Source: an uncultured Clostridia bacterium (GTDB taxonomy: Bacteria > Bacillota > Clostridia > Lachnospirales > Lachnospiraceae). Taken from it: DNA of 64,000 nt. Of the stretch, positions 26,813 to 35,536 are shown piece by piece (the stretch's first letter is position 1; each line of letters begins with the position of its first letter). Below the pieces are notes generated by a model. It searched no databases, had not been told where the DNA came from, and saw only the letters and a list, made by a program, of their open reading frames with translations. Position numbers and translations under genes: made by a program. The stretch lies in assembly GCA_948472945.1 (NCBI GenBank), contig CAOKVX010000002.1, positions 186,001-250,000 on the forward strand. Reading direction: 5' to 3'.

Positions 26813-26850
26813 AAAAGACAGGGAGATTTTACGCTATCTTCCTGTCTTTT
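26813..26850 (-). terminator. Terminator of the vbhA-fic operon
   Basis: AAAAGACAGGGAGAT (26813-26827) pairs with ATCTTCCTGTCTTTT (26836-26850) with one G-T pair and an 8-base loop. The transcript ends in U residues. It lies 7 bases past the fic stop on the minus strand. Confidence 0.85.
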
Positions 26851-26856
26851 ACTCAT

Positions 26857-27498
26857 TTATTTCTTGTCTAATGTTATGGAGCGCTCCAAAGAATCTCTGA
26901 TTATCCTCTCCAGATATTCTTTCTTGGATAAATCTCCTATATCGTGGAATACTGCCGAGTAAGCGACAAGCGCAGTCCTGACATACGTGCTATGTTTCTC
27001 AAAAATTGTTCGGTCAATTGGGATTCCTTGTGCTTCAATAAACTGGCAGCAAAAGGTCACAGCAAGTCTTGTATTGCCCTCACGAAAACCATGTACTTTC
27101 CATACTGCCGCTAAATCTTCTGAAAAACATTTTATCCTGTCATCCAAAGATAAGCCGTCCCAAAAACGTGATACCATATTATTTAATATTCCAGACAAAT
27201 CAGTTCCAATTTTTGTTTTGTCTGAATATTCTATAGATAAACCACCTAGTGCAGGTTCCTCTTTTTCTATGTTGATTGTACAGATTTTGCCAGCCCATTC
27301 ATAAATGTCCTGAAAGATATATTTATGCATTTTGGTCAAATGTTCAACATCATAATCTCCCTCTAATGGATTCTCTGCAAGTTCCCTTAGACGAAGAGAA
27401 ACATAATCTGCCTCCGCATCATCCAGCATCTGCCGATCTTGAATACCCAAGACATTTTTGAGAATATTGGTTCCGGGATATACATATGGATCAAGCAT
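26857..27498 (-). CDS. Fic-domain toxin (AMPylase-type)
   Basis: 213 residues. The Fic motif HGFREGNTR (His136) matches HxFx(D/E)GNxR; Gly replaces the usual Pro and Thr the usual Gly. The helical Fic core spans about 50-190; an IYEWAGKICT stretch near 65-75 is typical of doc/VbhT-like Fic proteins. Active members transfer AMP to target proteins, often DNA gyrase in VbhT. The start overlaps the antitoxin gene by 8 bases, which suggests coupled translation. No secretion signal, so it is an intracellular class I Fic toxin-antitoxin system. Confidence 0.88.
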   Translation of the reverse strand: MLDPYVYPGTNILKNVLGIQDRQMLDDAEADYVSLRLRELAENPLEGDYDVEHLTKMHKYIFQDIYEWAGKICTINIEKEEPALGGLSIEYSDKTKIGTDLSGILNNMVSRFWDGLSLDDRIKCFSEDLAAVWKVHGFREGNTRLAVTFCCQFIEAQGIPIDRTIFEKHSTYVRTALVAYSAVFHDIGDLSKKEYLERIIRDSLERSITLDKK

Positions 27499-27661
27499 CC
27501 TGCTTCACCTTATATTTTTTGTCCAGATATTTCTTTAAATCTTCTGTAGTAGCTTGCCCGTTTTTTTCCAGCTCAATATATTTCTTAAAATCTTCAGTTG
27601 GTTCAAGTCCATCTACTTTAATCATACCAATAGCATAATCCCAAGCTGCTTTCGCTGTCAT
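27491..27661 (-). CDS. VbhA-like antitoxin of the Fic toxin
   Basis: 56 residues from the ATG at 27661, which has GGAGG 7 bases upstream. It resembles the VbhA antitoxin family: an N-terminal helix (AAWDYAIGMIKVDGLEP), then a helix-turn-helix-like tail ending KKYLDKKY. In known VbhA proteins the first helix has the inhibitory motif (S/T)xxxE(G/N), whose Glu pairs with the second Fic-motif Arg. Here the same place reads M-IKV-D-G, so both the Ser and the Glu are replaced. It still precedes and overlaps fic, as expected for an antitoxin. Confidence 0.8.
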   Translation of the reverse strand: MTAKAAWDYAIGMIKVDGLEPTEDFKKYIELEKNGQATTEDLKKYLDKKYKVKQDA

Positions 27662-28012
27662 AATAATTCCTCCAATCAATTCAATTATTTTAAGTATACC
27701 ACATTCTATGCATTAATACCATAATGTATCTGCCATTTTAACAGAGAAACAAATCAAGCAAATCATGGGCAAGGCGGGATATGCATATAATTATGCACCA
27801 ATGAAAAGCTTTTATAGGACATTAAAGGCAGAATTTATAAAGTGAAAACTTCATTACTTTGCAAAATAAGCAATAAAGGGGTCATCCCAGTAATAGACGT
27901 AAATATCCGTCAGCTTTACACCATTTCATTTACATGATACGATAAAAACAAATATAACACATTTTTCACCATACAAAAATAATTAATGTATTTACGCAAA
28001 GGGAGATAAATT
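27662..28012. other. Intergenic region between the toxin-antitoxin pair and the MerR gene
   Basis: This 351-base gap holds the IS3-type relic at 27732-27845. After it there is a possible promoter for the MerR gene: TTTACA at about 27924-27929 followed 17 bases on by TACGAT. Nothing else is recognisable. Confidence 0.5.
27732..27845 (+). pseudogene. Remnant of an IS3-family transposase (C-terminal integrase core)
   Basis: One frame reads ILTEKQIKQIMGKAGYAY, then NYAPMKSFYRTLKAEFIK and a stop. This lines up with the IS3-family end motif xxGxxYDNAPMESFxxTLKxE. The conserved Asp before Asn is changed to Asn and the DDE-type Glu of the ESF motif is Lys, so it is dead as well as truncated. No full-length IS or terminal repeats are visible nearby. 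Confidence 0.6.
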
Positions 28013-29194
28013 ATGGGTATTGAGGGATACTACTCTTCAGGAGAGTTTGCAAAGATGGCCGGAATCACCAAAAAGACAATACGATATTACGATGAACACA
28101 ATATTCTCAAGCCTTCATATATCAACCCCAAAGGGGCACGGTACTATACCGACAAAGATTTTGCAAGACTGCAGCAAATACTTCTTTTTAAATACCTCGG
28201 TTTTTCCCTGGACGATATAAAAGAAATGACTATAAATGACTCCGACCACATCTTTTTACATGATTCGCTTGAGCTTCAAAAAAAATTAATTGAAGACCGT
28301 ATTGAACAGCTTGAACTTGTAAAAAACGCAATCGGCGACATGTCGCGCGTTGTCGGTTCTGGAAAAGCTCCGGACTGGAGCCGCATGTTAAATCTTATAC
28401 ATCTGACCGACATAGAAAAGAGCATGAAAAACCAATACCGCAACGCCTCAAACATATCTGCCAGAATTAACCTGCACAGCAAGTACTCAACTAACAAAAC
28501 CGGATGGTTTCCGTGGATATATGACCTGTGTTGTCTTGATAACGGAATGAAAGTCCTTGAGCTTGGCTGCGGAGACGCCTCACTTTGGATTACAAATATG
28601 GATAAGCTTCCGGAAAACATAAACATTACGCTGTCAGATATTTCCGAGGGTATGCTTAGGGATGTAAAACGCTCGAACTGTGGAAACGACCCCCGCTTTT
28701 CGTTCAGCGTAAAAGACTGCCATGATATAGGTGAAAAGAAAGACAGCTACGATATCGTGATAGCCAACCACGTTCTTTTTTACTGCAGTGATATTTCTTC
28801 TGCATGCAGAGAAATTGCCAGAGTATTAAAACCAGGCGGCCGCCTTATATGCAGTACATACGGTAATAAACATATGGCAGAGGTCGGCAGCCTCGTATCG
28901 GAATTTGATTCACGTATCGCACTCGCTGCTGATAACCTTTATAATAAATTTGGTAAGGAAAACGGAGCTGATATTCTAGCCCCGTATTATAAGTCCATAA
29001 ACTGGATACAATATGAAGATAACCTTGTTGTAACAGAACCTGAAGCTTTAATATCTTACATTTTATCATGCCACGGCAACCAAAATCGTTACATCATAGA
29101 CAAATACAAGGATTTCAAGTCATATGTAAAAAAGAAAACAGCGGGAGGTTTTCATATCACAAAGGATTCCGGTTTATTTATCGCCGAAATATAA
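28013..29194 (+). CDS. MerR-family regulator fused to a SAM-dependent methyltransferase
   Basis: 393 residues. The N-terminal MerR winged helix (about 8-80, SGEFAKMAGITKKTIRYYDEHN) is followed by a dimerisation coiled coil (about 85-125), then a class I methyltransferase domain (about 160-300) with VLELGCGDASLW, DISEGML and ARVLKPGGRLICS. The C-terminal part replaces the usual ligand-binding domain, so SAM or a methylation substrate may be the effector, or the protein may be an enzyme that regulates its own locus. GGGAGA precedes the ATG. A MerR-type promoter with dyad lies just downstream at 29272-29302. Confidence 0.9.
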   Translation: MGIEGYYSSGEFAKMAGITKKTIRYYDEHNILKPSYINPKGARYYTDKDFARLQQILLFKYLGFSLDDIKEMTINDSDHIFLHDSLELQKKLIEDRIEQLELVKNAIGDMSRVVGSGKAPDWSRMLNLIHLTDIEKSMKNQYRNASNISARINLHSKYSTNKTGWFPWIYDLCCLDNGMKVLELGCGDASLWITNMDKLPENINITLSDISEGMLRDVKRSNCGNDPRFSFSVKDCHDIGEKKDSYDIVIANHVLFYCSDISSACREIARVLKPGGRLICSTYGNKHMAEVGSLVSEFDSRIALAADNLYNKFGKENGADILAPYYKSINWIQYEDNLVVTEPEALISYILSCHGNQNRYIIDKYKDFKSYVKKKTAGGFHITKDSGLFIAEI

Positions 29195-29271
29195 CATACA
29201 AACTGTTTTATATAAATTTATTGTAAAAAATATGTTAATTTAATTAATTTGATTATTTTTCAAAAAAAGTC

Positions 29272-29302
29272 TTGACTGTGCCCCAAGGGCATCTTTTATA
29301 AT
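29272..29302 (+). promoter_or_regulatory. MerR-type promoter with 19-bp spacer upstream of rfbA
   Basis: TTGACT (29272-29277), a 19-base spacer, TATAAT (29297-29302). The spacer contains the dyad TGCCC-CAA-GGGCA (29279-29291). An over-long 19-20 bp spacer with a central dyad is the known signature of promoters that MerR-family proteins activate by untwisting DNA. The neighbouring MerR-methyltransferase is the natural candidate. The leader to the rfbA ATG is about 65 bases. Confidence 0.75.
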
Positions 29303-29375
29303 ATCATGTAGAATTAACAAATAATTAGTAATGTCATCTAAACTTTTATACAAAAACAGGAAAGGAGAAATGTGA

Positions 29376-30272
29376 ATGAAGGGAATAATATTAGCCGGAG
29401 GTTCCGGTACGCGTCTTTATCCTCTCACAATGGTAACTTCAAAACAGCTGCTGCCAATCTACGACAAACCTATGATTTACTATCCGATGTCGGTACTTAT
29501 GAATGCCGGAATACGCGATATACTCATAATATCTACACCTCAGGATACTCCAAGGTTTCAGGAGCTTTTGCAGGACGGACATCAGTTTGGCGTAAATCTC
29601 TCGTATGCGGTACAGCCAAGTCCGGACGGACTTGCACAGGCATTTATTATCGGAGAGCAATTTGTAGGGGATGATTCCGTTGCAATGGTGCTCGGCGATA
29701 ACATATTTGCGGGACACGGACTTAAAAAGCGCCTTAAAGCGGCAGTACAAAATGCCAATACCGGAAAGGGCGCCACAGTGTTCGGTTACTATGTCGACGA
29801 CCCTGAGCGTTTTGGTATTGTTGAGTTTGACCACAATGGCAAGGCGGTTTCAATTGAGGAAAAACCAAAGCGTCCTAAGAGCAATTACTGTGTAACCGGA
29901 CTGTATTTCTATGATAACCGCGTTGTAGAATACGCAAAAAATCTCAAGCCAAGCAAACGCGGCGAACTTGAAATCACTGACCTTAACAGGATATATCTTG
30001 AACACAATGAGTTAAACGTAGAACTTCTCGGACAGGGCTTCACATGGCTTGACACTGGAACACACGAAAGCCTTGTCGACGCAACCAACTTTGTAATGAC
30101 TGTCGAGACACACCAGCACCGTAAAATTGCCTGCCTTGAGGAAATAGCCTATCTTAACGGATGGATTACAAAAGATGATGTTCTTAAAACCTACGATATA
30201 GTCAAGAAAAACCAATATGGACATTATCTAAAGGACGTTCTCGACGGCAAGTATAAGGAACAGTTATATTAA
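29376..30272 (+). CDS. rfbA: Glucose-1-phosphate thymidylyltransferase
   Basis: 298 residues, the RmlA length. The nucleotide-binding [11 protein letters not shown], then [15 protein letters not shown] and [12 protein letters not shown], are diagnostic. It makes dTDP-glucose from dTTP and glucose-1-phosphate. AAGGAG lies 8 bases before the ATG. rfbB follows 24 bases later; rfbC and rfbD are not in the window, so the product may be dTDP-4-keto-6-deoxyglucose for rhamnose or another deoxysugar. Confidence 0.97.
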   Translation: MKGIILAGGSGTRLYPLTMVTSKQLLPIYDKPMIYYPMSVLMNAGIRDILIISTPQDTPRFQELLQDGHQFGVNLSYAVQPSPDGLAQAFIIGEQFVGDDSVAMVLGDNIFAGHGLKKRLKAAVQNANTGKGATVFGYYVDDPERFGIVEFDHNGKAVSIEEKPKRPKSNYCVTGLYFYDNRVVEYAKNLKPSKRGELEITDLNRIYLEHNELNVELLGQGFTWLDTGTHESLVDATNFVMTVETHQHRKIACLEEIAYLNGWITKDDVLKTYDIVKKNQYGHYLKDVLDGKYKEQLY

Positions 30273-30296
30273 AAAATATAAAGGAGAATTTAATTT

Positions 30297-31316
30297 ATGA
30301 ATATTATAGTTACCGGAGGAGCCGGTTTCATCGGAAGTAATTTTATTTTTCACATGCTTGACAAATACCCGGATTACAGAATAATCTGTCTTGACTGTCT
30401 GACATACGCAGGCAACCTATCAACTCTTGAACCTGTGATGGATAATCCCAACTTCAGATTTGTCAAGGAAAGTATAACTGACCGCGACGCGGTTTACCAT
30501 CTGTTCGAGGAGGAGAAACCTGACATTATAGTCAACTTTGCGGCCGAGAGCCACGTTGACCGTTCGATTGAGGAGCCTGAAATATTCCTTGACACAAACA
30601 TTAAAGGTACGGCGGTTCTTATGGATGCCTGCAGAAAATACGGAATAACACGATATCATCAGGTATCTACCGACGAAGTTTACGGTGACCTGCCTCTCGA
30701 CAGACCCGACCTTTTCTTTACGGAGGAAACACCGATTCATACAAGCAGCCCATACAGCTCGTCAAAGGCGGCCGCAGATCTGCTCGTGCTCGCATATTAC
30801 AGGACATACGGACTGCCTGTCACAATAAGCCGCTGTTCAAACAACTACGGACCGTATCATTTTCCTGAGAAGCTTATACCTCTCATGATTGCCAACGCCC
30901 TGAATGACAAACCGCTTCCTGTGTACGGCGAGGGTCTCAACGTGCGCGACTGGCTCTATGTAGAAGACCACTGCAAGGCTATTGATTTAATTATTCACAA
31001 GGGACGAGTGGGCGAGGTATACAACATTGGCGGACACAACGAAATGAAAAATATCGATATAGTTAAAATCATTTGCAAAGAGCTCAACAAACCTGAGAGT
31101 CTCATAACTTACGTTACTGACAGAAAAGGGCACGATATGCGTTATGCGATTGACCCTACAAAGATTCACAGCGAGCTTGGATGGCTTCCCGAAACAAAAT
31201 TTGCTGACGGTATCAAAAAAACTATTAAATGGTATCTTGACAACAAAGAATGGTGGGAGACAATTATTTCCGGCGAATATAAGAACTATTATGAAAAAAT
31301 GTACGGTGACAGATAA
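30297..31316 (+). CDS. rfbB: dTDP-glucose 4,6-dehydratase
   Basis: 339 residues, extended SDR family. NAD-binding GGAGFIGSNF, the STDEVYGDL loop with the catalytic Asp-Glu, and YSSSKAAADLL with Tyr/Lys are intact. It converts dTDP-glucose to dTDP-4-keto-6-deoxyglucose. AAAGGAG precedes the ATG. Last gene of the unit; the hairpin at 31339-31378 follows. Confidence 0.97.
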   Translation: MNIIVTGGAGFIGSNFIFHMLDKYPDYRIICLDCLTYAGNLSTLEPVMDNPNFRFVKESITDRDAVYHLFEEEKPDIIVNFAAESHVDRSIEEPEIFLDTNIKGTAVLMDACRKYGITRYHQVSTDEVYGDLPLDRPDLFFTEETPIHTSSPYSSSKAAADLLVLAYYRTYGLPVTISRCSNNYGPYHFPEKLIPLMIANALNDKPLPVYGEGLNVRDWLYVEDHCKAIDLIIHKGRVGEVYNIGGHNEMKNIDIVKIICKELNKPESLITYVTDRKGHDMRYAIDPTKIHSELGWLPETKFADGIKKTIKWYLDNKEWWETIISGEYKNYYEKMYGDR

Positions 31317-31338
31317 TTAGTTTATCGTTAATTACTGC

Positions 31339-31378
31339 GAGGGTGTTCCGATTAACTTATTCATATCGGAGCACCCTC
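31339..31378 (+). terminator. Terminator of the rfbAB unit
   Basis: GAGGGTGTTCCGAT (31339-31352) pairs with ATCGGAGCACCCTC (31365-31378) with one G-T pair. A short TT then AT-rich sequence follows on the plus strand. It can also stop convergent glmS transcripts. Confidence 0.75.
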
Positions 31379-31472
31379 TTATAAAATATATTCTTATATA
31401 AAATTCATTCAAATGCTTCTGAAGTCATCACAATCGCAATACAATATTATTCCGGAATTACCCGACAATTAA

Positions 31473-33311
31473 TTACTCAACAGTAACGCTCTTGGCAAGA
31501 TTCCTAGGTTTGTCAACGTCAAGTCCCTTCGCCACAGACACATAGTAGCTCAATATCTGGAGCGGAACAACGGCGAGACTAGCCATAAAATGTTTATCGG
31601 TCTTCGGGATATACGTAACAAAATCCGACGAACTCTCGACACTGTAATTTCCAAACACCGTAAGCGTCATTAATTTTGCACCGCGGCTTCGACACTCTAC
31701 CATGTTACTTACCGTTTTTTCATAAAGCTCCTCCTGAGTGAGAACTCCTATTACAAGCATTCCCTCCTCAAGCAAGCTTATCGTTCCATGCTTTAATTCA
31801 CCTGCCGCATAAGCTTCGGAGTGGATGTAACTGATCTCTTTTAGCTTAAGGCTTCCCTCAAGGCAAACCGCATAGTCTATTCCACGCCCAACAAAAAATA
31901 CGTCCCTCTCTCCCGCCTGCGATGCGGCAAACTTCTGAATATACTCCTGATTATAAACTATCTCCTTTATCTTTTCCGGAATAGTGAGCAGTTCATCTAT
32001 CATCTGTCTGTAGTACGCGTCATCAATCGTACCCCTTCTCTTTGCAAAGCTTACCGCAAGAGCGTAAACTGCGATAAGCTGCGCGCTGTAGGCTTTCGTA
32101 GTTGCAACCGATATCTCGGGTCCCGCCATAGTATAAAATACGTTGTCTGCCTCACGCGCAATCGACGAGCCCACTACATTTACGATTGCCATTGTTTTTA
32201 TTCCACGTTCCTTTGCCTCTCTCAACGCCGCAAGGGTATCGGCTGTTTCTCCCGATTGGCTTATAAGTATGACAAGGTCATCCTTATGAAGAATCGGACT
32301 TCTATACCTAAATTCAGAAGCAAGGTCAACATTTACCGGTATCTTTGCAAGGTCCTCAATGACATAACGCGCAACCATTCCCACATGCCAAGCCGAGCCG
32401 CATGCTATTATATGAATATTATTTATATTGTCAATATCTTCATCCGTTATTCCTACAGACGACAAATCAATAGAGCCGTCGGACATCACCGTATTTAACG
32501 TATCCGCAACGGCCTTTGGCTGCTCGTGGATCTCTTTCATCATAAAATGTTCAAAGCCGTCTTTCTCTGCCGCAGCAGCATCCCAGTTAATCTCAACAAG
32601 CTCTTTTGTAATCGTATCACCGTCAAGATTATAAAATGTAACGCTGCCGTCCTTTAGGCGTCCAATCTCCATATTTCCTATATAATATACCTGTCTGGTA
32701 TACTTTAGGATTGCAGGAACGTCGGATGCCAAAAAAGCATCCCCATCCTTAATACCAAGTATCATAGGGCTTTCTTTCCTTGCAACATATATCTCGTCAG
32801 GGTATTCCTTAAACATAATTGCAAGCGCATACGAACCACGTATACGAACCATCGCATGGTTTATGGCATCAACGGGAGTTCCAAGGTATTTTTTATAATA
32901 ATAATCAATAAGTTTAACCGCTATCTCCGTGTCCGTTGACGAATAAAATTCATACCCATTTTTTGAAAGCTTTTCACGCAGCTCCTGATAATTTTCTATA
33001 ATACCGTTGTGTACTGCTATAACATTCCCATCATCGCTGGAATGCGGATGTGCATTGTTCTCCGACGGCTCACCGTGCGTCGCCCATCTGGTATGTCCGA
33101 TGCCGCACCGTCCAAACACGGAATGTCCCCCGTCCGTTTTATCTGACAGGCCTTTCAGCCTTCCTTTTGACCTTACTATCTCAATATCTTTATCTCCGTC
33201 CCTAACTGCAATCCCGGCCGAATCATAACCTCTGTATTCAAGCTTCTCAAGACCATCCAGCACTATCGGCGCCGCCTGGCTTAATCCGACATATCCAACT
33301 ATTCCACACAT
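31473..33311 (-). CDS. glmS: Glutamine-fructose-6-phosphate aminotransferase (isomerising)
   Basis: 612 residues, full length. N-terminal glutaminase with catalytic Cys2 (MCGIVGYVG) and the isomerase half with two SIS domains (AWHVGMVARY, LISQSGETADTL) and the C-terminal DKPRNLAKSVTVE. It makes glucosamine-6-phosphate, precursor of UDP-GlcNAc. The ATG at 33311 has AGGAG 7 bases upstream and lies only 26 bases after pseG, so glmS is the last gene of the pse operon. The glmS ribozyme that commonly precedes this gene in Gram-positives cannot fit and is absent. Confidence 0.98.
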   Translation of the reverse strand: MCGIVGYVGLSQAAPIVLDGLEKLEYRGYDSAGIAVRDGDKDIEIVRSKGRLKGLSDKTDGGHSVFGRCGIGHTRWATHGEPSENNAHPHSSDDGNVIAVHNGIIENYQELREKLSKNGYEFYSSTDTEIAVKLIDYYYKKYLGTPVDAINHAMVRIRGSYALAIMFKEYPDEIYVARKESPMILGIKDGDAFLASDVPAILKYTRQVYYIGNMEIGRLKDGSVTFYNLDGDTITKELVEINWDAAAAEKDGFEHFMMKEIHEQPKAVADTLNTVMSDGSIDLSSVGITDEDIDNINNIHIIACGSAWHVGMVARYVIEDLAKIPVNVDLASEFRYRSPILHKDDLVILISQSGETADTLAALREAKERGIKTMAIVNVVGSSIAREADNVFYTMAGPEISVATTKAYSAQLIAVYALAVSFAKRRGTIDDAYYRQMIDELLTIPEKIKEIVYNQEYIQKFAASQAGERDVFFVGRGIDYAVCLEGSLKLKEISYIHSEAYAAGELKHGTISLLEEGMLVIGVLTQEELYEKTVSNMVECRSRGAKLMTLTVFGNYSVESSSDFVTYIPKTDKHFMASLAVVPLQILSYYVSVAKGLDVDKPRNLAKSVTVE

Positions 33312-33337
33312 ACGTATACTCCTCTTTTTAGATAAAC

Positions 33338-34348
33338 TTAACCAATTATTTTCCGGGCAATCCGCTTTGCCCCCCTGCCGTCAATCAGCTGCTGCATATT
33401 TAACGAAATATTTTTCCTCGACTCATATTGCATATACTGCGATTCCAGCAGCGTCAACACATTAGAAACAACATCGTCCCGCCTCAAGTCACCTGCATAC
33501 GGAATTAATTCTTCCTCACAGAAATGTTCTACATTCAAAAGCTGATTATCCGCCATAGAATAGCTTATCGCCGGCGTCCCGCAGGCACACAGCTCATAAA
33601 GCGTAGTCCCCCCGGCAGAGATAACTACATCCGCCTCAGTCATATATTTTTTTATTTGGCTGGTATGTTCTATTATTATTATATTATCATGCATTGCGCT
33701 AAATGACTCCAACGCTTTCATATCCTTATAATATCTGCCGCATACTACTTTAACATTTATATACTTTGATAAATCTATACTTTTTACAAGTTCCAATATA
33801 AACCCGTAAGGGTCTGTACCACCTGACAATATTAAAAGATTTTTAATATTTTGATTTACTTCCTTTTTTTCATTGTCCCAAAATTCCCTGCGCAGCGGCG
33901 TATACTGCGGTCCGAGAATAAGTTTTGACTCATCATATTTTGAACTGAGGCCAAGCTCTCGATAATATCCCGCATAACATATTATACCGTCAACAGCATA
34001 CACTTCATCTGCGATATCTTCAATATACAGCAATTCTGTGTAATCTTTAAGCACATCAAAATAATACTTTGTTACCATATAGCTGTCAATAAGGAGTGTG
34101 GTGATTTTCTCTTTTCTAATATATTTGATTAGGGATTTTGTCTCACTTTCCATATCATCCCACTTTGTATTAAGACATATATGCCTGTATCCGTAAGATG
34201 AAACCATCTCTGCAGCCTGACTGTCAGCTCCAATAAATACGGCCTCTCCTCCAAAATGCGACACCGCTCCGGCTATTGACATGCACCTTACTATATGTCC
34301 CGTAGCAACAATATTATTCATATCAGCTCGTATATATATTTTTTTCAT
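33338..34348 (-). CDS. pseG: PseG-like UDP-sugar hydrolase of nonulosonate synthesis
   Basis: 336 residues, matching PseG. YIRADMNNIVATGHIVRC carries the conserved His of the family; YIEDIADEVYAVDGIICYAGYY corresponds to the D.D(x)..H..D.(I/V).(N) region and LILSGGTDPYG to the nucleotide-binding GT28-like half. PseG removes UDP from the diacetamido-trideoxy sugar before condensation by PseI. It starts 15 bases after pseI. Spore-coat polysaccharide proteins of the SpsG type look alike, so the exact substrate is uncertain. Confidence 0.85.
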   Translation of the reverse strand: MKKIYIRADMNNIVATGHIVRCMSIAGAVSHFGGEAVFIGADSQAAEMVSSYGYRHICLNTKWDDMESETKSLIKYIRKEKITTLLIDSYMVTKYYFDVLKDYTELLYIEDIADEVYAVDGIICYAGYYRELGLSSKYDESKLILGPQYTPLRREFWDNEKKEVNQNIKNLLILSGGTDPYGFILELVKSIDLSKYINVKVVCGRYYKDMKALESFSAMHDNIIIIEHTSQIKKYMTEADVVISAGGTTLYELCACGTPAISYSMADNQLLNVEHFCEEELIPYAGDLRRDDVVSNVLTLLESQYMQYESRKNISLNMQQLIDGRGAKRIARKIIG

Positions 34349-34363
34349 TTAATTAACAAATCC

Positions 34364-35434
34364 TCAAAAGTCCTGTATCGGTTCAGGGCAATCTATCATA
34401 TCCCACGATAGAGGGTCGCCCATACTTATATCTCTCCTGAATGCGCTACCCATCACAACGTCATAGAATCTAGGCTCAAGTCCGCCTCCCGGTCTGACAG
34501 ATTTTATATTTTCAGCAGTCACCGGCTCACCCTTTTTTACATCTCGTGAAACGAACAGTGAGCGGCAGTATTTTCTTCCTTCTTTCTGCGAGTCAGTTAA
34601 TTTATATGACACGTTTCCAAGGGCAGCCTCAACATTTCTTATACCCGAAACCATTTTTTTAAACTCCTCCGGCTCCATTGAAAAAGCTGAGTCAACCCCG
34701 CCGTCTTCCCTGGCAAGCGTAAGGTGCTTTTCAACCACTTTGGCGCCAAGTGCAACCGAGGCAACCGCAACCTCACTTCCAAGGGTGTGATCTGAAAGGC
34801 CCGAAATACAGCCAAACCTCTCAGACAAGTCAGGTATCATCCTTATATTCATATCTGCAAACGGCGCGGGATAGGCCGACGTACATTTTAAAAGCATAAT
34901 GTCGTTATTGTTCTGATGCCTGCATGTATCAACCGCCAGCTTTATATCTGATTCAGACGCAAGTCCTGTAGATATAATCACAGGCTTCTTTGTCTGGGCC
35001 GCTTTTCTTATAAGCGGTATATCCGTTATCTCATAGGACGCAATCTTATATATTGGACAGTCTAGTTCCTCAAGAAAATCAACCGCGCTGAAATCAAAAG
35101 GAGACGAAAAACAAATCAGGCCCTGCCTTTCTGCCTCCTCAAATATATCTTTATGCCACTCCCAAGGGGTGTAGGCTTCGCGGTACAGATTGTAAAGTGT
35201 TGTCCCCTCCCAAGGCGAGCCTTTCTGCGCACGAAAATTTTCACCGTCACAGTCAAGCGTAATTGTATCTGCCCTGTATGTCTGAATCTTTAATGCGTCC
35301 GCGCCCACATATTTTGCAGCTCTCACTATTTCAATCGCCCTGTTTTTATCCTGATTGTGGTTGCCCGACATTTCAGCTATTACAAATGTCCTGTCTCCAC
35401 CTATTATACTGTCTTTAACGCATATATTATTCAT
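34364..35434 (-). CDS. pseI: Nonulosonic acid synthase (PseI/NeuB family)
   Basis: 356 residues from the ATG at 35434; a TTG at 35443 is the alternative. N-terminal NeuB TIM barrel (FVIAEMSGNHNQDKNRA, ADALKIQTYRADTI, YKIASYEITDIPLI, LSDHTLGSEVAVASVALGA) and a C-terminal SAF/antifreeze-like domain (about 290-349, SLFVSRDVKKGEPVTAENI). It condenses PEP with a six-carbon amino sugar to give a nine-carbon acid such as pseudaminic acid. It is preceded by a 102-base gap with an inverted repeat at 35463-35498. Confidence 0.92.
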   Translation of the reverse strand: MNNICVKDSIIGGDRTFVIAEMSGNHNQDKNRAIEIVRAAKYVGADALKIQTYRADTITLDCDGENFRAQKGSPWEGTTLYNLYREAYTPWEWHKDIFEEAERQGLICFSSPFDFSAVDFLEELDCPIYKIASYEITDIPLIRKAAQTKKPVIISTGLASESDIKLAVDTCRHQNNNDIMLLKCTSAYPAPFADMNIRMIPDLSERFGCISGLSDHTLGSEVAVASVALGAKVVEKHLTLAREDGGVDSAFSMEPEEFKKMVSGIRNVEAALGNVSYKLTDSQKEGRKYCRSLFVSRDVKKGEPVTAENIKSVRPGGGLEPRFYDVVMGSAFRRDISMGDPLSWDMIDCPEPIQDF

Positions 35435-35462
35435 AATCTCCAACGTCCTTTCCGAATTCAGT

Positions 35463-35498
35463 GTAATACGTAGGCTGCCTGCGCCCGCTGCGTATTAC
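35463..35498. repeat. Inverted repeat between pseF and pseI
   Basis: GTAATACGTAG (35463-35473) and CTGCGTATTAC (35488-35498) pair over eleven positions with one G-T. The loop is GC-rich. It lies in the 102-base gap inside an otherwise tight operon, so it may be a processing hairpin or a small repeat insertion. Confidence 0.55.
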
Positions 35499-35536
35499 CC
35501 CAAGAGCATCGTCGTAACCCGCATTATATATGCATG

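Noticed and set aside
33312-33337. glmS ribozyme upstream of glmS
   Set aside because: Only 26 bases separate glmS from pseG, too short for the ribozyme core.
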